DNA from: an uncultured Robinsoniella sp.
GTDB lineage: Bacteria > Bacillota > Clostridia > Lachnospirales > Lachnospiraceae
Reading direction: 5' to 3'
Length of the DNA stretch: 64,000 nucleotides
NCBI GenBank assembly: GCA_900540475.1
Contig: UQGG01000022.1
Coordinates: 57,764-121,763, forward strand
The position numbers were made by a program, and so were the translations under genes. Shown in pieces: positions 1-8,872 of this stretch. The notes under the pieces are model-generated. The model was not told the origin of the DNA and did not search any database. It was given only the letters and a program-made list of their open reading frames with translations. The stretch's first letter is position 1. Every line of letters starts with the position of its first letter.

Positions 1-1
1 A

Positions 2-3000
2 AAGCAGAGCGCTTCCGAATATATTATTGATAACTTCTATGTAAATGAAGGAAAAGATGGGGATATTCAGGAGTATACGTTAAGCTTTGCCCCGGGAGAA
101 GGAACTGTAAGCGGGGAAGACCCAAAAGACATAAAGGCCACAGAGGGCATGGCAATTGTACTTCCGGAAAATACCTATACCAGAAAAGATTTTGATTTTA
201 TCGGATGGAATGACGGAAAGAAGACCTATGATGCCGGCGCTGTTTACAGCATGCCGGGCAGGAGCATGACGCTGACAGCTGCCTGGGAGGAAGGCGGAAT
301 CACTTATACGCAGATTCCAAGCTCCCAGTTAACCGCAGTGGCAGAAAGCCAGCAAAGTGACACACCGGGAGCTACCGATGGACCTGGAAGCAATGCGGTA
401 GATGGAGATACGGCAACCAAATGGCATTCTGCATACAGTTCATCCAGTTCCACTCCTGCGGCAGATATTTCCAAGGACAAATACAATGGAATTACCATTG
501 ATCTGGGCGGAGTCTACGAGATTGGCAAACTGGAATACATTCCAAGGCAGGATGGGGGCAAAAACGGTATCATTACCGGATATAAGCTCTATTACAGCGA
601 AGCAGAGGAAGGGACCTATGAAGAAGGAGCCTTTTTGGAAGTTCCGGAAGGAAGCGGAACCTGGGCTGGGGATGCTTCTAAGAAAACCGCTAAATTTTCT
701 TTGATAAAAGCACGCAGGCTGATGCTTCGTGCAACCGCCACATTAGCGGACAGTACTTTTATATCGGCAAGTGAGTTCTATATCTATCAGGCACAGAGAA
801 ATAACTATGAATATGAAAAAGCAGAAGTAAAATCAGCAGCGGCAGACAGTACACAATCCGGATATCCGATTACAAATATGTTAAAGGATGACAATAATAT
901 TTACCACAGTGACTGGTCCGGCGGAATCGATATGGCGAAGGGAATTAACAACAAACTGACCTTTGATTTTGGAGAGACCAGCAAAATAGGCAGGCTGGAA
1001 TATCTGCCAAGGCAGAGCGGCGGCAATAATGGTATTATTACAGAATTTAAATTGTATTACAGTACCACGGCAGACCAGGATGACTGGCAGGAGGTTCCGG
1101 GCGGAGAGATCACCTGGGCGGCAGATACGGTTAAGAAAACAGCTGTATTTACTCCGACAGATGCCAGAAGAATTCAGATGAGGGTACGCCATGCCATGGG
1201 CAACCTGTCAGATCCGGCAGATAAATTTATCTCCGGGCAGTATATGGCATTTTACAAAGCAATTGACAAGGAAGAGCCGGGAGATGAGGATCTGGTTATT
1301 ACCCCATCTTCCTGCGGCTGCACATTCCAGGATCTGGTATTTGCTGACCGTAAAATAGTTATACCGAAAAATGCAGATCAGACTACAGTTGAATTATCTG
1401 CAAAAGGAATCTTGCTTCCATGTGAAGAACCCGGACATGCAGAAGAAAATATCAGCTATTCATTTGAAATTGCAGAGGCAGTGGCGGGGACAACCGTATC
1501 CGGAACCGAACTTCGGGTTGGTTCAACGGGAATTATAAAACTCCGTGCCGCTTCGGAAGTAAACGGAGCGAAAGCGGTACGCACGGCGGTATTTACCGTT
1601 GTCAAAGGGGAATACACCGTAACTGCACAGGCAGACCCGGCAGAAGGCGGATCTGTGGAAGGAACAACAGATGTAGAGGCAAACGGAACAGCGGTGTTAA
1701 CGGCAGAAGCGAATCCGGGATATCTCTTTGACGGATGGTATCTGGGAGAAGAAAAAGCAAGCGGTGAACCTGTCTTTACGACACCGGAGATTACAGCAGA
1801 TACCACCTATGTGGCTAGATTTATCCGTGATTTAAAAGATGTGACGATTACGGTACAGACCGAGGATGAAACAGCAGGAACCGTATCCGGAGGCGGTACC
1901 GTAAAAGAAGGAGAAAAGGTAACGATTACTGCTCAGGCGAAGGAAGGATATACCTTTGAGGGCTGGTATCTGGAAGGCGTAAAGGTATCCGAAGAAGCAG
2001 AATATGAAGTAGAAGCGGCAGAAGATGCAGTTTATACGGCGAAGTTTAAAAAGGATGCCCCGGCAAAGGTAACGGTTACCGTACTGTCAGAGGATGAAGA
2101 GGCAGGAACCGTATCCGGAGGCGGAGTCGTGAATGCAGGAGAAAAAGTTCTGATCAGCGCCCGGGCGAAGGAAGGTTACACCTTTGACGGCTGGTATTTA
2201 GGAGAAACCAAAGTATCAGATCAGCCGGAATACGAAGTAGAGGCAGCAGAGGACATTACTTATACCGCCCGATTCAGGAAAAATGAGGTACAGCAGATCA
2301 CCATTACCGTAGAAGCCACAGAAGGTGGAACGGCGCAGGGAACTGCAACGGTAGATCCCGGTACAATGGTAACCATTACAGCGGCCGCCGATGAAGGATA
2401 TACTTTTGACGGATGGTATCTCAATAACATTAATAAATCCAAAGAAGAGGTCTATCAGGTAGAAGCAATTAAAAATGAGACTTATGTGGCTCGTTTTACA
2501 AAGGCTGAAGAGCCCCAGCCGGAAACTGTGACGATTACCACAGAAGCCCAGCCGGGAGGAACCGTAAGCCAGGGCGGAATTGTTAATAAAGGAGACCTGT
2601 TCATCATAACGGCATCTCCGAAGGAAGGCTTCCGGTTTGCAGGCTGGTATTTGGAAGATCAAAAAGTATCCGATGATTTAAGCCTGGAAGTTGTGGCTGT
2701 GGAAGATGCAGTTTATACAGCGCACTTTGAAGAAATACCAAAAGAAATGATAACCATAAAGGTTCAGGCTGAAACAGGGGGAACCGCCACAGGAGGTGCT
2801 ACGGTGGAAGCCGGGGCAGTTGTAACGATTCAGGCATCTGCTCAGGAAGGTTACGAATTTGCAGGCTGGTATATCGGGGATATGAAAGTATCATCACAAC
2901 CGGTTTACACAATAAATGCAATACAGGATACCCTCTATTTAGCGAAGTTTGTTAAAAAAGAAGCGCCGAAACCACAAAAAGTTAACGTAACGGTAAAAGC

Positions 3001-3751
3001 AGAAAAAGGCGGAACGGCAGCGGGTACGAAAACGGTAGATTCGGGAAGCAGAGTCACCATAACCGCAAAGCCGTCATCAAAATATACGTTCCAGGGATGG
3101 TATTTAAAGGGCAAAAAAGTGTCCACATCCGAGAAATACACGGTGACCGTTTATGAAGATACCGTTTATACTGCTAAATTCAAAAAGATAACGGCGCCTG
3201 GAAAGGTAACTGGCTTAAAAGCATCCAACCAGACTACCGGTAAGATCAGGCTTAGCTGGAAGAAAACCAGCGGTGCACGTGGTTATGAATTAAGCCGCTA
3301 TAACCCGGCAAAGAGAAAGTGGAGTGTGGTAAAGACTACAGGGCAGACCGACATCACCGTGAAAGGCTTAAGCCGCGCAGAGGTGTATAAATTCAGGGTA
3401 AGAGCATATTCCATATCCGGAAGTAAAAAGCTGTACGGAAAATACTCAGCAGCTTTAAAGACAGCTACAGCACCGAAAAAACCGGTACTCTCCGTTAAGA
3501 AAGCTTCCAAGACAAGCGTGAAGCTGTCCTGGAAACAGGGATCGAATGCAGACGGATTTGTAATTTATATGCAGACCGGAAAAGACGGTTTTAAAAAGAT
3601 AAAAAGTGTACCAGCAGAAACTACGGCATATACAAAGAAAAATCTGAAAAAGGGCAGAACGTACCAGTTTAAGATTCGTAGTTACAAAAAGGCTGGAAGC
3701 AGTAAAGTGTACAGTAAATATTCCAAGACTTTATCTGTGAAATTGCGTTGA
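2..3751 (+). CDS. Large secreted/surface protein, 5' end cut by the window: F5/8C modules, InlB-type repeats, FN3 tail
   Basis: The reading frame is open from base 2, so the N-terminus and any catalytic domain lie upstream. Visible order: a Listeria-Bacteroides (Flg_new) beta-repeat (about 100-290), two F5/8 type C (CBM32-like) modules (about 340-800 and 810-1265, both containing YIPRQ/YLPRQ then GG-NGIIT), an Ig-like stretch, seven tandem divergent InlB B-repeats of about 70-76 residues (1609-3190, each with a GWY core), and two fibronectin III domains (3190-3748). The end is lysine-rich and has no LPXTG. F5/8C modules usually bind terminal sugars on glycans, so a cell-surface carbohydrate-active protein is likely (inference). 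The C-terminal cassette is paralogous to that of the GH31 protein at 16071-22607. A hairpin terminator follows at 3803. Confidence 0.85.
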   Translation, partial: KQSASEYIIDNFYVNEGKDGDIQEYTLSFAPGEGTVSGEDPKDIKATEGMAIVLPENTYTRKDFDFIGWNDGKKTYDAGAVYSMPGRSMTLTAAWEEGGITYTQIPSSQLTAVAESQQSDTPGATDGPGSNAVDGDTATKWHSAYSSSSSTPAADISKDKYNGITIDLGGVYEIGKLEYIPRQDGGKNGIITGYKLYYSEAEEGTYEEGAFLEVPEGSGTWAGDASKKTAKFSLIKARRLMLRATATLADSTFISASEFYIYQAQRNNYEYEKAEVKSAAADSTQSGYPITNMLKDDNNIYHSDWSGGIDMAKGINNKLTFDFGETSKIGRLEYLPRQSGGNNGIITEFKLYYSTTADQDDWQEVPGGEITWAADTVKKTAVFTPTDARRIQMRVRHAMGNLSDPADKFISGQYMAFYKAIDKEEPGDEDLVITPSSCGCTFQDLVFADRKIVIPKNADQTTVELSAKGILLPCEEPGHAEENISYSFEIAEAVAGTTVSGTELRVGSTGIIKLRAASEVNGAKAVRTAVFTVVKGEYTVTAQADPAEGGSVEGTTDVEANGTAVLTAEANPGYLFDGWYLGEEKASGEPVFTTPEITADTTYVARFIRDLKDVTITVQTEDETAGTVSGGGTVKEGEKVTITAQAKEGYTFEGWYLEGVKVSEEAEYEVEAAEDAVYTAKFKKDAPAKVTVTVLSEDEEAGTVSGGGVVNAGEKVLISARAKEGYTFDGWYLGETKVSDQPEYEVEAAEDITYTARFRKNEVQQITITVEATEGGTAQGTATVDPGTMVTITAAADEGYTFDGWYLNNINKSKEEVYQVEAIKNETYVARFTKAEEPQPETVTITTEAQPGGTVSQGGIVNKGDLFIITASPKEGFRFAGWYLEDQKVSDDLSLEVVAVEDAVYTAHFEEIPKEMITIKVQAETGGTATGGATVEAGAVVTIQASAQEGYEFAGWYIGDMKVSSQPVYTINAIQDTLYLAKFVKKEAPKPQKVNVTVKAEKGGTAAGTKTVDSGSRVTITAKPSSKYTFQGWYLKGKKVSTSEKYTVTVYEDTVYTAKFKKITAPGKVTGLKASNQTTGKIRLSWKKTSGARGYELSRYNPAKRKWSVVKTTGQTDITVKGLSRAEVYKFRVRAYSISGSKKLYGKYSAALKTATAPKKPVLSVKKASKTSVKLSWKQGSNADGFVIYMQTGKDGFKKIKSVPAETTAYTKKNLKKGRTYQFKIRSYKKAGSSKVYSKYSKTLSVKLR
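1609..3748 (+). repeat. Seven InlB-type repeats plus two FN3 domains, copy A of a duplicated cassette
   Basis: This protein-coding cassette has seven repeats, each running VTI..A..GGT..G...V..G..VTI.A...EGY.F.GWY....KVS...Y.V.A...YTA.F. Two FN3 domains follow, carrying the YELSRYNP and KKLYGKYS motifs. Repeats 2-7 and both FN3 domains match the same-numbered units of the cassette at 20470-22604 better than they match their own neighbours, including linkers such as EEPQPETV and KKEAPKPQKV. Confidence 0.85.
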
Positions 3752-3792
3752 TAAAACAACGTTAATAAAACAACGTTAATAAAACAATGTTA
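3751..3792 (+). repeat. Three tandem 14-nt units at a stop codon
   Basis: ATAAAACAACGTTA occurs at 3751-3764 and 3765-3778. A third copy with one change (AATGTTA ending) is at 3779-3792. The first unit starts on the last base of the TGA stop. Confidence 0.8.
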
Positions 3793-3802
3793 AGCTAACA
3801 TT

Positions 3803-3876
3803 AGCAGGGCAGTGATTCGTGAGACTGATAGACATAAAATGTTTATCACCGGGAACCACTGCTCTGCTTTTTTGCT
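3803..3876 (+). terminator. Rho-independent terminator
   Basis: The 12-nt arm at 3803-3814 pairs with 3857-3868 with one G-U. A T-rich run (ttttttgcttttt) follows. The loop holds a second small stem. The stem core GCAGGGCAG is shared with the terminator after the GH31 gene at 22628. Confidence 0.8.
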
Positions 3877-3956
3877 TTTAGAAGCAGTGTGCCGCATACA
3901 AACCCTTGGAACAGGGGATAATGTAAGATAATTCATATGCCCAAGGAGAGATAATC

Positions 3957-5354
3957 ATGGATGACATCATTGTGCGGTTACATTCTGTTGAAATAAAAAA
4001 TATTAAAAATACTACTTATGGAAAAGTTGAAATGCCTTCCCGGATACACCAGAGCCTGGTTCTGGATGACTCTGAAATATTGGGGATTTACGGGCAAAAC
4101 GGTTCGGGAAAGACAACGGTAATTGATACTCTTTTTTACGTTCAGAAGATCATGATGGGGCTAAGCATCCCGGAGGAACTGGTCAATTATATTACAAACG
4201 GGCAGGAGTATGCCAAAGTTAAGGCTGTGTTTCTGGTGAGCGGAAGGGAAAGGCAGTTTGAAGTGGAATATGAGATCTGGTTTCGCAAAACCGAAGAAAA
4301 TACCGCAGTTATTTCCAGAGAGGCCTTATCCGCAGCCAGGATTGTACAGGGGGAGATTCAGGAAAATCTGCTGTTTATGGAGTATACCACTGAAGATGCG
4401 GATTGTATCTTTACCCCGAAAGAGATGCTGGAGGAAGTCACCAGCGGAAACGCCGAGAACGGAACCAACCTGATCGTTGCCAAGAAAGTAGCCCAGATTC
4501 ATAACTGTTCCTATATCTTTGGGGAAACCAGCCGGGAGATCTTCTGCAATGAAAGCGGAGTAAACTTCTTAGATTATGCCTTTATCATCCAGTCCTTATA
4601 TAACTATGCCATGATGGATCTGTTTGTCATCCGGGATTCTCATTCCGGTGCCATCAGTGCGGACTTTCTGCTCCCGGTGGCTTTCCGGGTAACAGACCGG
4701 AAATCTGCAACCAGAGGAGATTTTGTAATTGCCTTAAAGGAGCCTACCCTTGTAGAAGAAAGCCGTTTTGAACTGCTAAAACAGATCGTGGGGGAAATCA
4801 ACATCGTGTTAGCCACAATTATTCCTGGAATGACACTGGATATCCGGGACTATGGGCAGCAGCTGGTAGAAAACGGCGGAATAGGAAGGAAGGTAGACCT
4901 GACATCCAGGCGGGGAGATATCGAAATACCAATCCGCTTTGAATCCGACGGTATCGTTAAGATTATATCCATTTTAAATGTACTGATCCGGGCATACAGT
5001 GATCCGGGCATCTGCCTGGTTGTGGATGAACTGGATGCCGGAATCTACGAATACCTGCTGGGTGAACTGCTGGATATCTTTAATAAGGGGGCAAAAGGAC
5101 AGCTGGTCTTTACTTCACACAATCTTAGAGCATTAGAGATGCTGGGTAACGACAGTATTTTATTTTCCACAGCCAACCCCGGCAACCGCTATATCCGCAT
5201 GCAGAATACGGCAAACAGCCTCAATCTGCGGGATGCCTATATCAGAAGCATCACCTTAGGCGGGCAGCAGGAATGCATCTATACGGATACGGACAGCATT
5301 AAGATTGCCAGGTCATTTCGTAAAGCGGGGAGGGAAATTACAAATGCCAGATAA
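3957..5354 (+). CDS. AAA family (AAA15/OLD-like) ATPase, candidate defence protein
   Basis: This is a 465-residue predicted cytoplasmic ATPase. The Walker A motif GQNGSGKT sits at residues 46-53, right after an N-terminal strand typical of SMC/OLD/AAA15 ATPases. The Walker B and catalytic acid, VVDELDAG, lie at D357/E358, followed by a TSHN segment. The start is ATG 3957 after AAGGAG. It overlaps the downstream TOPRIM-like gene by 11 nt, so the two are probably translationally coupled. Pairs of an ABC/AAA ATPase with a TOPRIM nuclease are known in PARIS (AriA/AriB), and fused in OLD and Gabija GajA. I cannot assign this pair to a named family by eye. An anti-phage role is inference; a DNA-repair or plasmid-maintenance role is possible. 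Confidence 0.75.
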   Translation: MDDIIVRLHSVEIKNIKNTTYGKVEMPSRIHQSLVLDDSEILGIYGQNGSGKTTVIDTLFYVQKIMMGLSIPEELVNYITNGQEYAKVKAVFLVSGRERQFEVEYEIWFRKTEENTAVISREALSAARIVQGEIQENLLFMEYTTEDADCIFTPKEMLEEVTSGNAENGTNLIVAKKVAQIHNCSYIFGETSREIFCNESGVNFLDYAFIIQSLYNYAMMDLFVIRDSHSGAISADFLLPVAFRVTDRKSATRGDFVIALKEPTLVEESRFELLKQIVGEINIVLATIIPGMTLDIRDYGQQLVENGGIGRKVDLTSRRGDIEIPIRFESDGIVKIISILNVLIRAYSDPGICLVVDELDAGIYEYLLGELLDIFNKGAKGQLVFTSHNLRALEMLGNDSILFSTANPGNRYIRMQNTANSLNLRDAYIRSITLGGQQECIYTDTDSIKIARSFRKAGREITNAR

Positions 5355-6027
5355 AGAGAAAAAAGTAATTATTTTTATTGTGGAAGGCCCGAGCGATGAA
5401 GGAGCAATCGGATCTATCATGCAGGAATTTTTCTCAACCAGCGAGGTTAAGTTTCATGTAATTCACGGAGATATTACTGCTAGGGGAAGTGTGGACTCAG
5501 ATACCATCATTAAAAAAATCAACGCATGTATGGAAGAGGTCAAAACAAAATACCGGTATACGGATGAAGATATCCTGAAAGTAATTCACCTGTCTGATCT
5601 GGACGGAGCTTTTGTGGACGCCAAAAATGTAGTACAGAAAAAGTCCGGTCCCACAGTTTATTATACGGATCATATTGAAACATCTAATGTGGGATCTCTG
5701 ATCAAGCGCAATGAGCTGAAGTCAGAATTATTATATAAATTATCCGCTACCGGTAAAATTAATGAAGTGCCCTACCGCATTTATTATATGTCCTGCAATC
5801 TGGAGCATGTTCTGTTTAATGAGCTGCGGGAGTTTACCAGCGAAGAAAAATGGGAGTACTCAGACACCTTTGCAGAACAGTTCGAGGGAAAGCCGGAAGA
5901 ATTTATCGAGTTCCTGGGGAAAAACCGGGTGGCGGTGGACGGAACCTATAAGGAGACCTGGGATTTTATTCAGGAAGGAGATAATTCTCTGAACCGGTAT
6001 ACTAATTTCCAGCTGGCGTTCCAGTAA
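5344..6027 (+). CDS. TOPRIM-domain protein, probable nuclease partner of the upstream ATPase
   Basis: Of the possible starts I prefer ATG 5344 (GGGAGGGA at 5328-5335), giving 227 residues and an 11-nt overlap with the ATPase gene. An in-frame ATG at 5305 lies deep inside that gene. TOPRIM-like motifs are visible: a hydrophobic strand then VEGPSDE (E14, D18), and later HLSDLDG (D85, D87). Their order and spacing fit the glutamate and DxD acidic triad of OLD-type, RNase M5 and PARIS AriB TOPRIM nucleases. The C-terminal half is helical and unrecognised. The likely role is a metal-dependent nuclease held or triggered by the ATPase (inference from architecture). Confidence 0.7.
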   Translation: MPDKEKKVIIFIVEGPSDEGAIGSIMQEFFSTSEVKFHVIHGDITARGSVDSDTIIKKINACMEEVKTKYRYTDEDILKVIHLSDLDGAFVDAKNVVQKKSGPTVYYTDHIETSNVGSLIKRNELKSELLYKLSATGKINEVPYRIYYMSCNLEHVLFNELREFTSEEKWEYSDTFAEQFEGKPEEFIEFLGKNRVAVDGTYKETWDFIQEGDNSLNRYTNFQLAFQ

Positions 6028-6223
6028 ACCAACGGAAGAGTTATGTTAACCGCAATAACTTCCAGATGGGGGGCAAAAGATTCTCTTGCCTGAACATTGG
6101 GCTATTTGTTAAAATAGCAGAATAAATAATAATGAATTTTGTAATAAATGACTGGAATGTTGAGAGACGAGATTTTGGAGAGTGTGTAAAATTACTATAA
6201 TTAATAAATATATTATTTTCAGC

Positions 6224-6255
6224 AGACCGTAACGAACACAAATTTGTTACGGTCT
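6224..6255 (+). promoter_or_regulatory. Strong stem-loop of unknown role
   Basis: The 13-nt arms 6224-6236 and 6243-6255 pair with one G-U around a 6-nt loop. No T-run follows on either strand, so it is not a canonical terminator. It could be an operator, or terminate the ATPase/TOPRIM operon weakly. Confidence 0.5.
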
Positions 6256-6310
6256 CTTCAGATAAAACCTCACTGCTTAAAAATGTAAATATATTCCAGA
6301 ACCAATCCGG

Positions 6311-6346
6311 ACATAATGTGATAAAGTGATTCAAGAGTACAAATAT
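6311..6346 (+). repeat. Relic of the palindromic element at 48084
   Basis: The 36 nt here match 48106-48141 at 30 of 36 positions, including the shared core AAAGTGATTCA. The flanking inverted repeats are not recognisable here. Confidence 0.55.
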
Positions 6347-6377
6347 AGCAGCATGGGTGCAATAGACAGGAGAGAAT

Positions 6378-7373
6378 ATGAGCAGAAAATATATGTTGGT
6401 TTCTATTGGCTTTCTGGTTCTGCTGGTGGTTCTGTACATACAGTTGTTTATGTTCAGTTCCGTCGGTCAGGCGGAGGTGACGGACAAAAAACAGGGCAGC
6501 CGAATGATTGTCATCAGCAAGGACAATGATCTTATTTACCAGCATCTGCGCAAAAGCACTGCAGAGGCGGCGGAACAATATCATATTAATGTAGAGAATC
6601 AGACACTACAAAGCTGGGAGTCAACCACACTGCGGGACAGTGTGGTGTTTGCCATATATTCAGGGGCACAGGCTGTAGCATTTCAGTCCAGCGACCCGAT
6701 GTTTACGCAGGAGATGTATGAGCTGGCGAGAAAGCAGGGGGTGCAGCTAATCCTTTATGAGAGCGAAAACTACCAGCGTGACACGATTCCGGCTGTAAGT
6801 GCCAATTCTTACAGCATCGGTACCAGCACCGGACAGCTGGCAATAGACGCAGCGGGTGAACAGGGATGCAAAGCGGTACTGGTACTGGAAAAGACGCAGG
6901 AAGGAATACCCTCTACATACCAAAATATGAAAGTTCAGGGGATCATGGAAGTGTTCGGACAGCATGATGATGCAGAGATTGTGCAGACTCTTTCTACCGA
7001 AGAGGAGGTATATGCGGGTGAAAAGCTGGCAAACACGCTTGAGACGCTGAAAAATACCTACAATACAATTATTTGTCTGAACGCATATACAGTTCCACTG
7101 ATTGCGCAGCAGGTAATTGACAGTAATCTGGCTGAAAAAGTGCAAATTATCGGATATGGTATGCAGCAGCAAACTTTAGATTATGTAAGCAGAGGAGTTA
7201 TTTACGGCACCGTGACACCGGATCCAGATCAGATGGGTAACGATATCGTGGCAATGCTGCACACGCGGGTAAATAATCACTCTTATGACGATAATATGCC
7301 GGTACCACTGCATACAATTACCCGTGAAAATGTGGATAAGTTCAGTAGGCAGTGGCTGGAGACAGAGCAATGA
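6378..7373 (+). CDS. Membrane-anchored periplasmic-binding protein, likely sugar co-sensor
   Basis: This 331-residue protein has one N-terminal hydrophobic anchor (about residues 5-27) and no lipobox cysteine. A type I sugar-binding fold (Peripla_BP_4, LacI/RbsB-like) follows. The start is ATG 6378 after CAGGAGAG. The stop TGA overlaps the kinase start in an ATGA, so translation is coupled. In Clostridium beijerinckii a membrane-bound XylFII binds xylose and activates the LytS kinase. The same order here (binding protein, LytS-type kinase, AraC-type regulator) suggests the same job. The ligand is unknown. Confidence 0.8.
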   Translation: MSRKYMLVSIGFLVLLVVLYIQLFMFSSVGQAEVTDKKQGSRMIVISKDNDLIYQHLRKSTAEAAEQYHINVENQTLQSWESTTLRDSVVFAIYSGAQAVAFQSSDPMFTQEMYELARKQGVQLILYESENYQRDTIPAVSANSYSIGTSTGQLAIDAAGEQGCKAVLVLEKTQEGIPSTYQNMKVQGIMEVFGQHDDAEIVQTLSTEEEVYAGEKLANTLETLKNTYNTIICLNAYTVPLIAQQVIDSNLAEKVQIIGYGMQQQTLDYVSRGVIYGTVTPDPDQMGNDIVAMLHTRVNNHSYDDNMPVPLHTITRENVDKFSRQWLETEQ

Positions 7374-8845
7374 GCGGGGGTCGGAAACAAAGCAAACCTC
7401 CGTCACTTCGGCATACATTGCTGTTTACCTATTTTATTGCGGCAATCATCTGCTGTATGGTTGGTGTCTATAATTTTCTCTCATCCCAGTTCCTATTGAA
7501 GAGAATGACTACATTTGCAGAAGTAAATCAACAGCTTTCCGAAGTGCAGACTACGACTCAAACCTTTCAGGATAACATCAGTGACTATCTTTTTTCTCGA
7601 AACTCCGTCTCTCTGCAAAGCTATTATGATAATCAGAACCAGTTAGAGAAGATTGTGGAACAACTCCGGGACCAAGGCGGGCAGCAGGACATACGTTACA
7701 TCAATCTGGGCGGAAACCTGAGCCATTATCTGAGATCTGCTGAGGATTTGATCGTTGCCAAGCGCAATCAAAAAAACACAGAGTATGTGGAGTTATACGA
7801 AAGCGTGAGTTATGATTTCCGTCTGATCAACCAGTATATTCAGTCATTGATGGCCAGCGAGCTTCAGGAGAGCAGCGCCCAGTACTACGAAATGCAGCAG
7901 GTGGTCACGATTCGTACCGCATTGTCCTATGGACTGTTTGGTGCATCTATATTTTTTGTGGTATTTTTACTGATCAACCTTAGCAACAACGTGAGCAGAC
8001 CCATCACACGACTGGCGGGCTATGCAAGACGTGTTGCGGAAGGAGACTATGGCATTGACATCTGTTTGGAGCAGGAGAACCTGGAATTTAAACAGTTGTA
8101 TGAGTCTTTCGAGGTCATGGTGGAGAATACCCGTTTGTATCTGGAAAGCCTGAAGGAGAAGCAAAAGCTGGAAAATGAGCTGGCACAGCAGCAGATTATG
8201 ACACTGGAAAAAGATAACCTGCTGCAGGAAGCAGAGCTGCATGCACTGCATGCACAAATGAATCCACATTTTATCTTTAATACCATTAATATCGGGGCTA
8301 AAATTGCCATGCTGTCAGGAGACGAGGTGGTTTGCGAGTATCTGGAAAATGCCGCAGATGTATTTCGATACAATCTGGCAGGTCTGGATAATGCAACACT
8401 GGAAGAAGAACTGGGCAATGTGGAGGCTTATATGAAGCTGCTGACCACCCGATTTGGACCACGGCTGCAGTTTGATGTACAGGTAGACGAAACGGTTGCG
8501 CTGAATGCGGTGACTCTGCCCCGGATGACACTGCAGCCCTTGGTGGAAAATGCTTTCGTGCACGGAGTGAACCTGATCGAGGAGGGGGGACAGATCTTAT
8601 TAAAGATCAGCGGTGATCAGAGAGCTGCCATAGTGGTGATCGCTAACACCGGACCGGAATTTCCAAAAGAGAAGATTGAGGCACTGTACACGGAGGAGTA
8701 TCAAGAGCACCGGGGACATTTGAGCGGAATCGGACTGAAAAATGTCTACCGGCGACTGCAGATTGTCTGCCGTTGCCAGAGACCGGTGGAAATTGAATCG
8801 GCTGACGGCTGGACGCAGGTACGGCTGAAAATACCAGCAGAATAA
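7370..8845 (+). CDS. LytS/YesM-type sensor histidine kinase
   Basis: I chose ATG 7370 because it forms an ATGA overlap with the preceding stop, giving 491 residues. Features in order are an N-terminal transmembrane helix (about 17-40), an extracellular helical region, a second transmembrane helix (about 180-200), a HAMP-like linker (VSRPITRLAGYARRV), a coiled coil, a His_kinase box (MNPHFIFNT, H300), an N box (LQPLVENAFVHG) and a G box (GIGLKNVYRRL). The kinase should autophosphorylate H300 and pass phosphate to D56 of the next gene product. The short extracellular part fits signalling through the adjacent binding protein. Confidence 0.9.
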   Translation: MSGGRKQSKPPSLRHTLLFTYFIAAIICCMVGVYNFLSSQFLLKRMTTFAEVNQQLSEVQTTTQTFQDNISDYLFSRNSVSLQSYYDNQNQLEKIVEQLRDQGGQQDIRYINLGGNLSHYLRSAEDLIVAKRNQKNTEYVELYESVSYDFRLINQYIQSLMASELQESSAQYYEMQQVVTIRTALSYGLFGASIFFVVFLLINLSNNVSRPITRLAGYARRVAEGDYGIDICLEQENLEFKQLYESFEVMVENTRLYLESLKEKQKLENELAQQQIMTLEKDNLLQEAELHALHAQMNPHFIFNTINIGAKIAMLSGDEVVCEYLENAADVFRYNLAGLDNATLEEELGNVEAYMKLLTTRFGPRLQFDVQVDETVALNAVTLPRMTLQPLVENAFVHGVNLIEEGGQILLKISGDQRAAIVVIANTGPEFPKEKIEALYTEEYQEHRGHLSGIGLKNVYRRLQIVCRCQRPVEIESADGWTQVRLKIPAE

Positions 8846-8872
8846 CCACAGCTTCAGAGGAGGAGATAAGGA

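Larger units (their letters stand above)
6028..6377 (+). other. Intergenic region, 350 nt
   Basis: No gene is seen here. It holds a strong hairpin (6224-6255), a TATAAT at 6196-6201 without a good -35, and a degenerate copy of part of the palindromic element found at 48084 (6311-6346). The translation start of the next gene follows. Confidence 0.6.

Noticed and set aside
3751..3792. CRISPR array
   Set aside because: Units are 14 nt, contiguous and without spacers; no cas gene nearby.
6041..6439. Minus-strand 132-residue reading frame in the gap before the sensor operon
   Set aside because: No family features, no ribosome site, and it runs through the hairpin and into the binding-protein gene.
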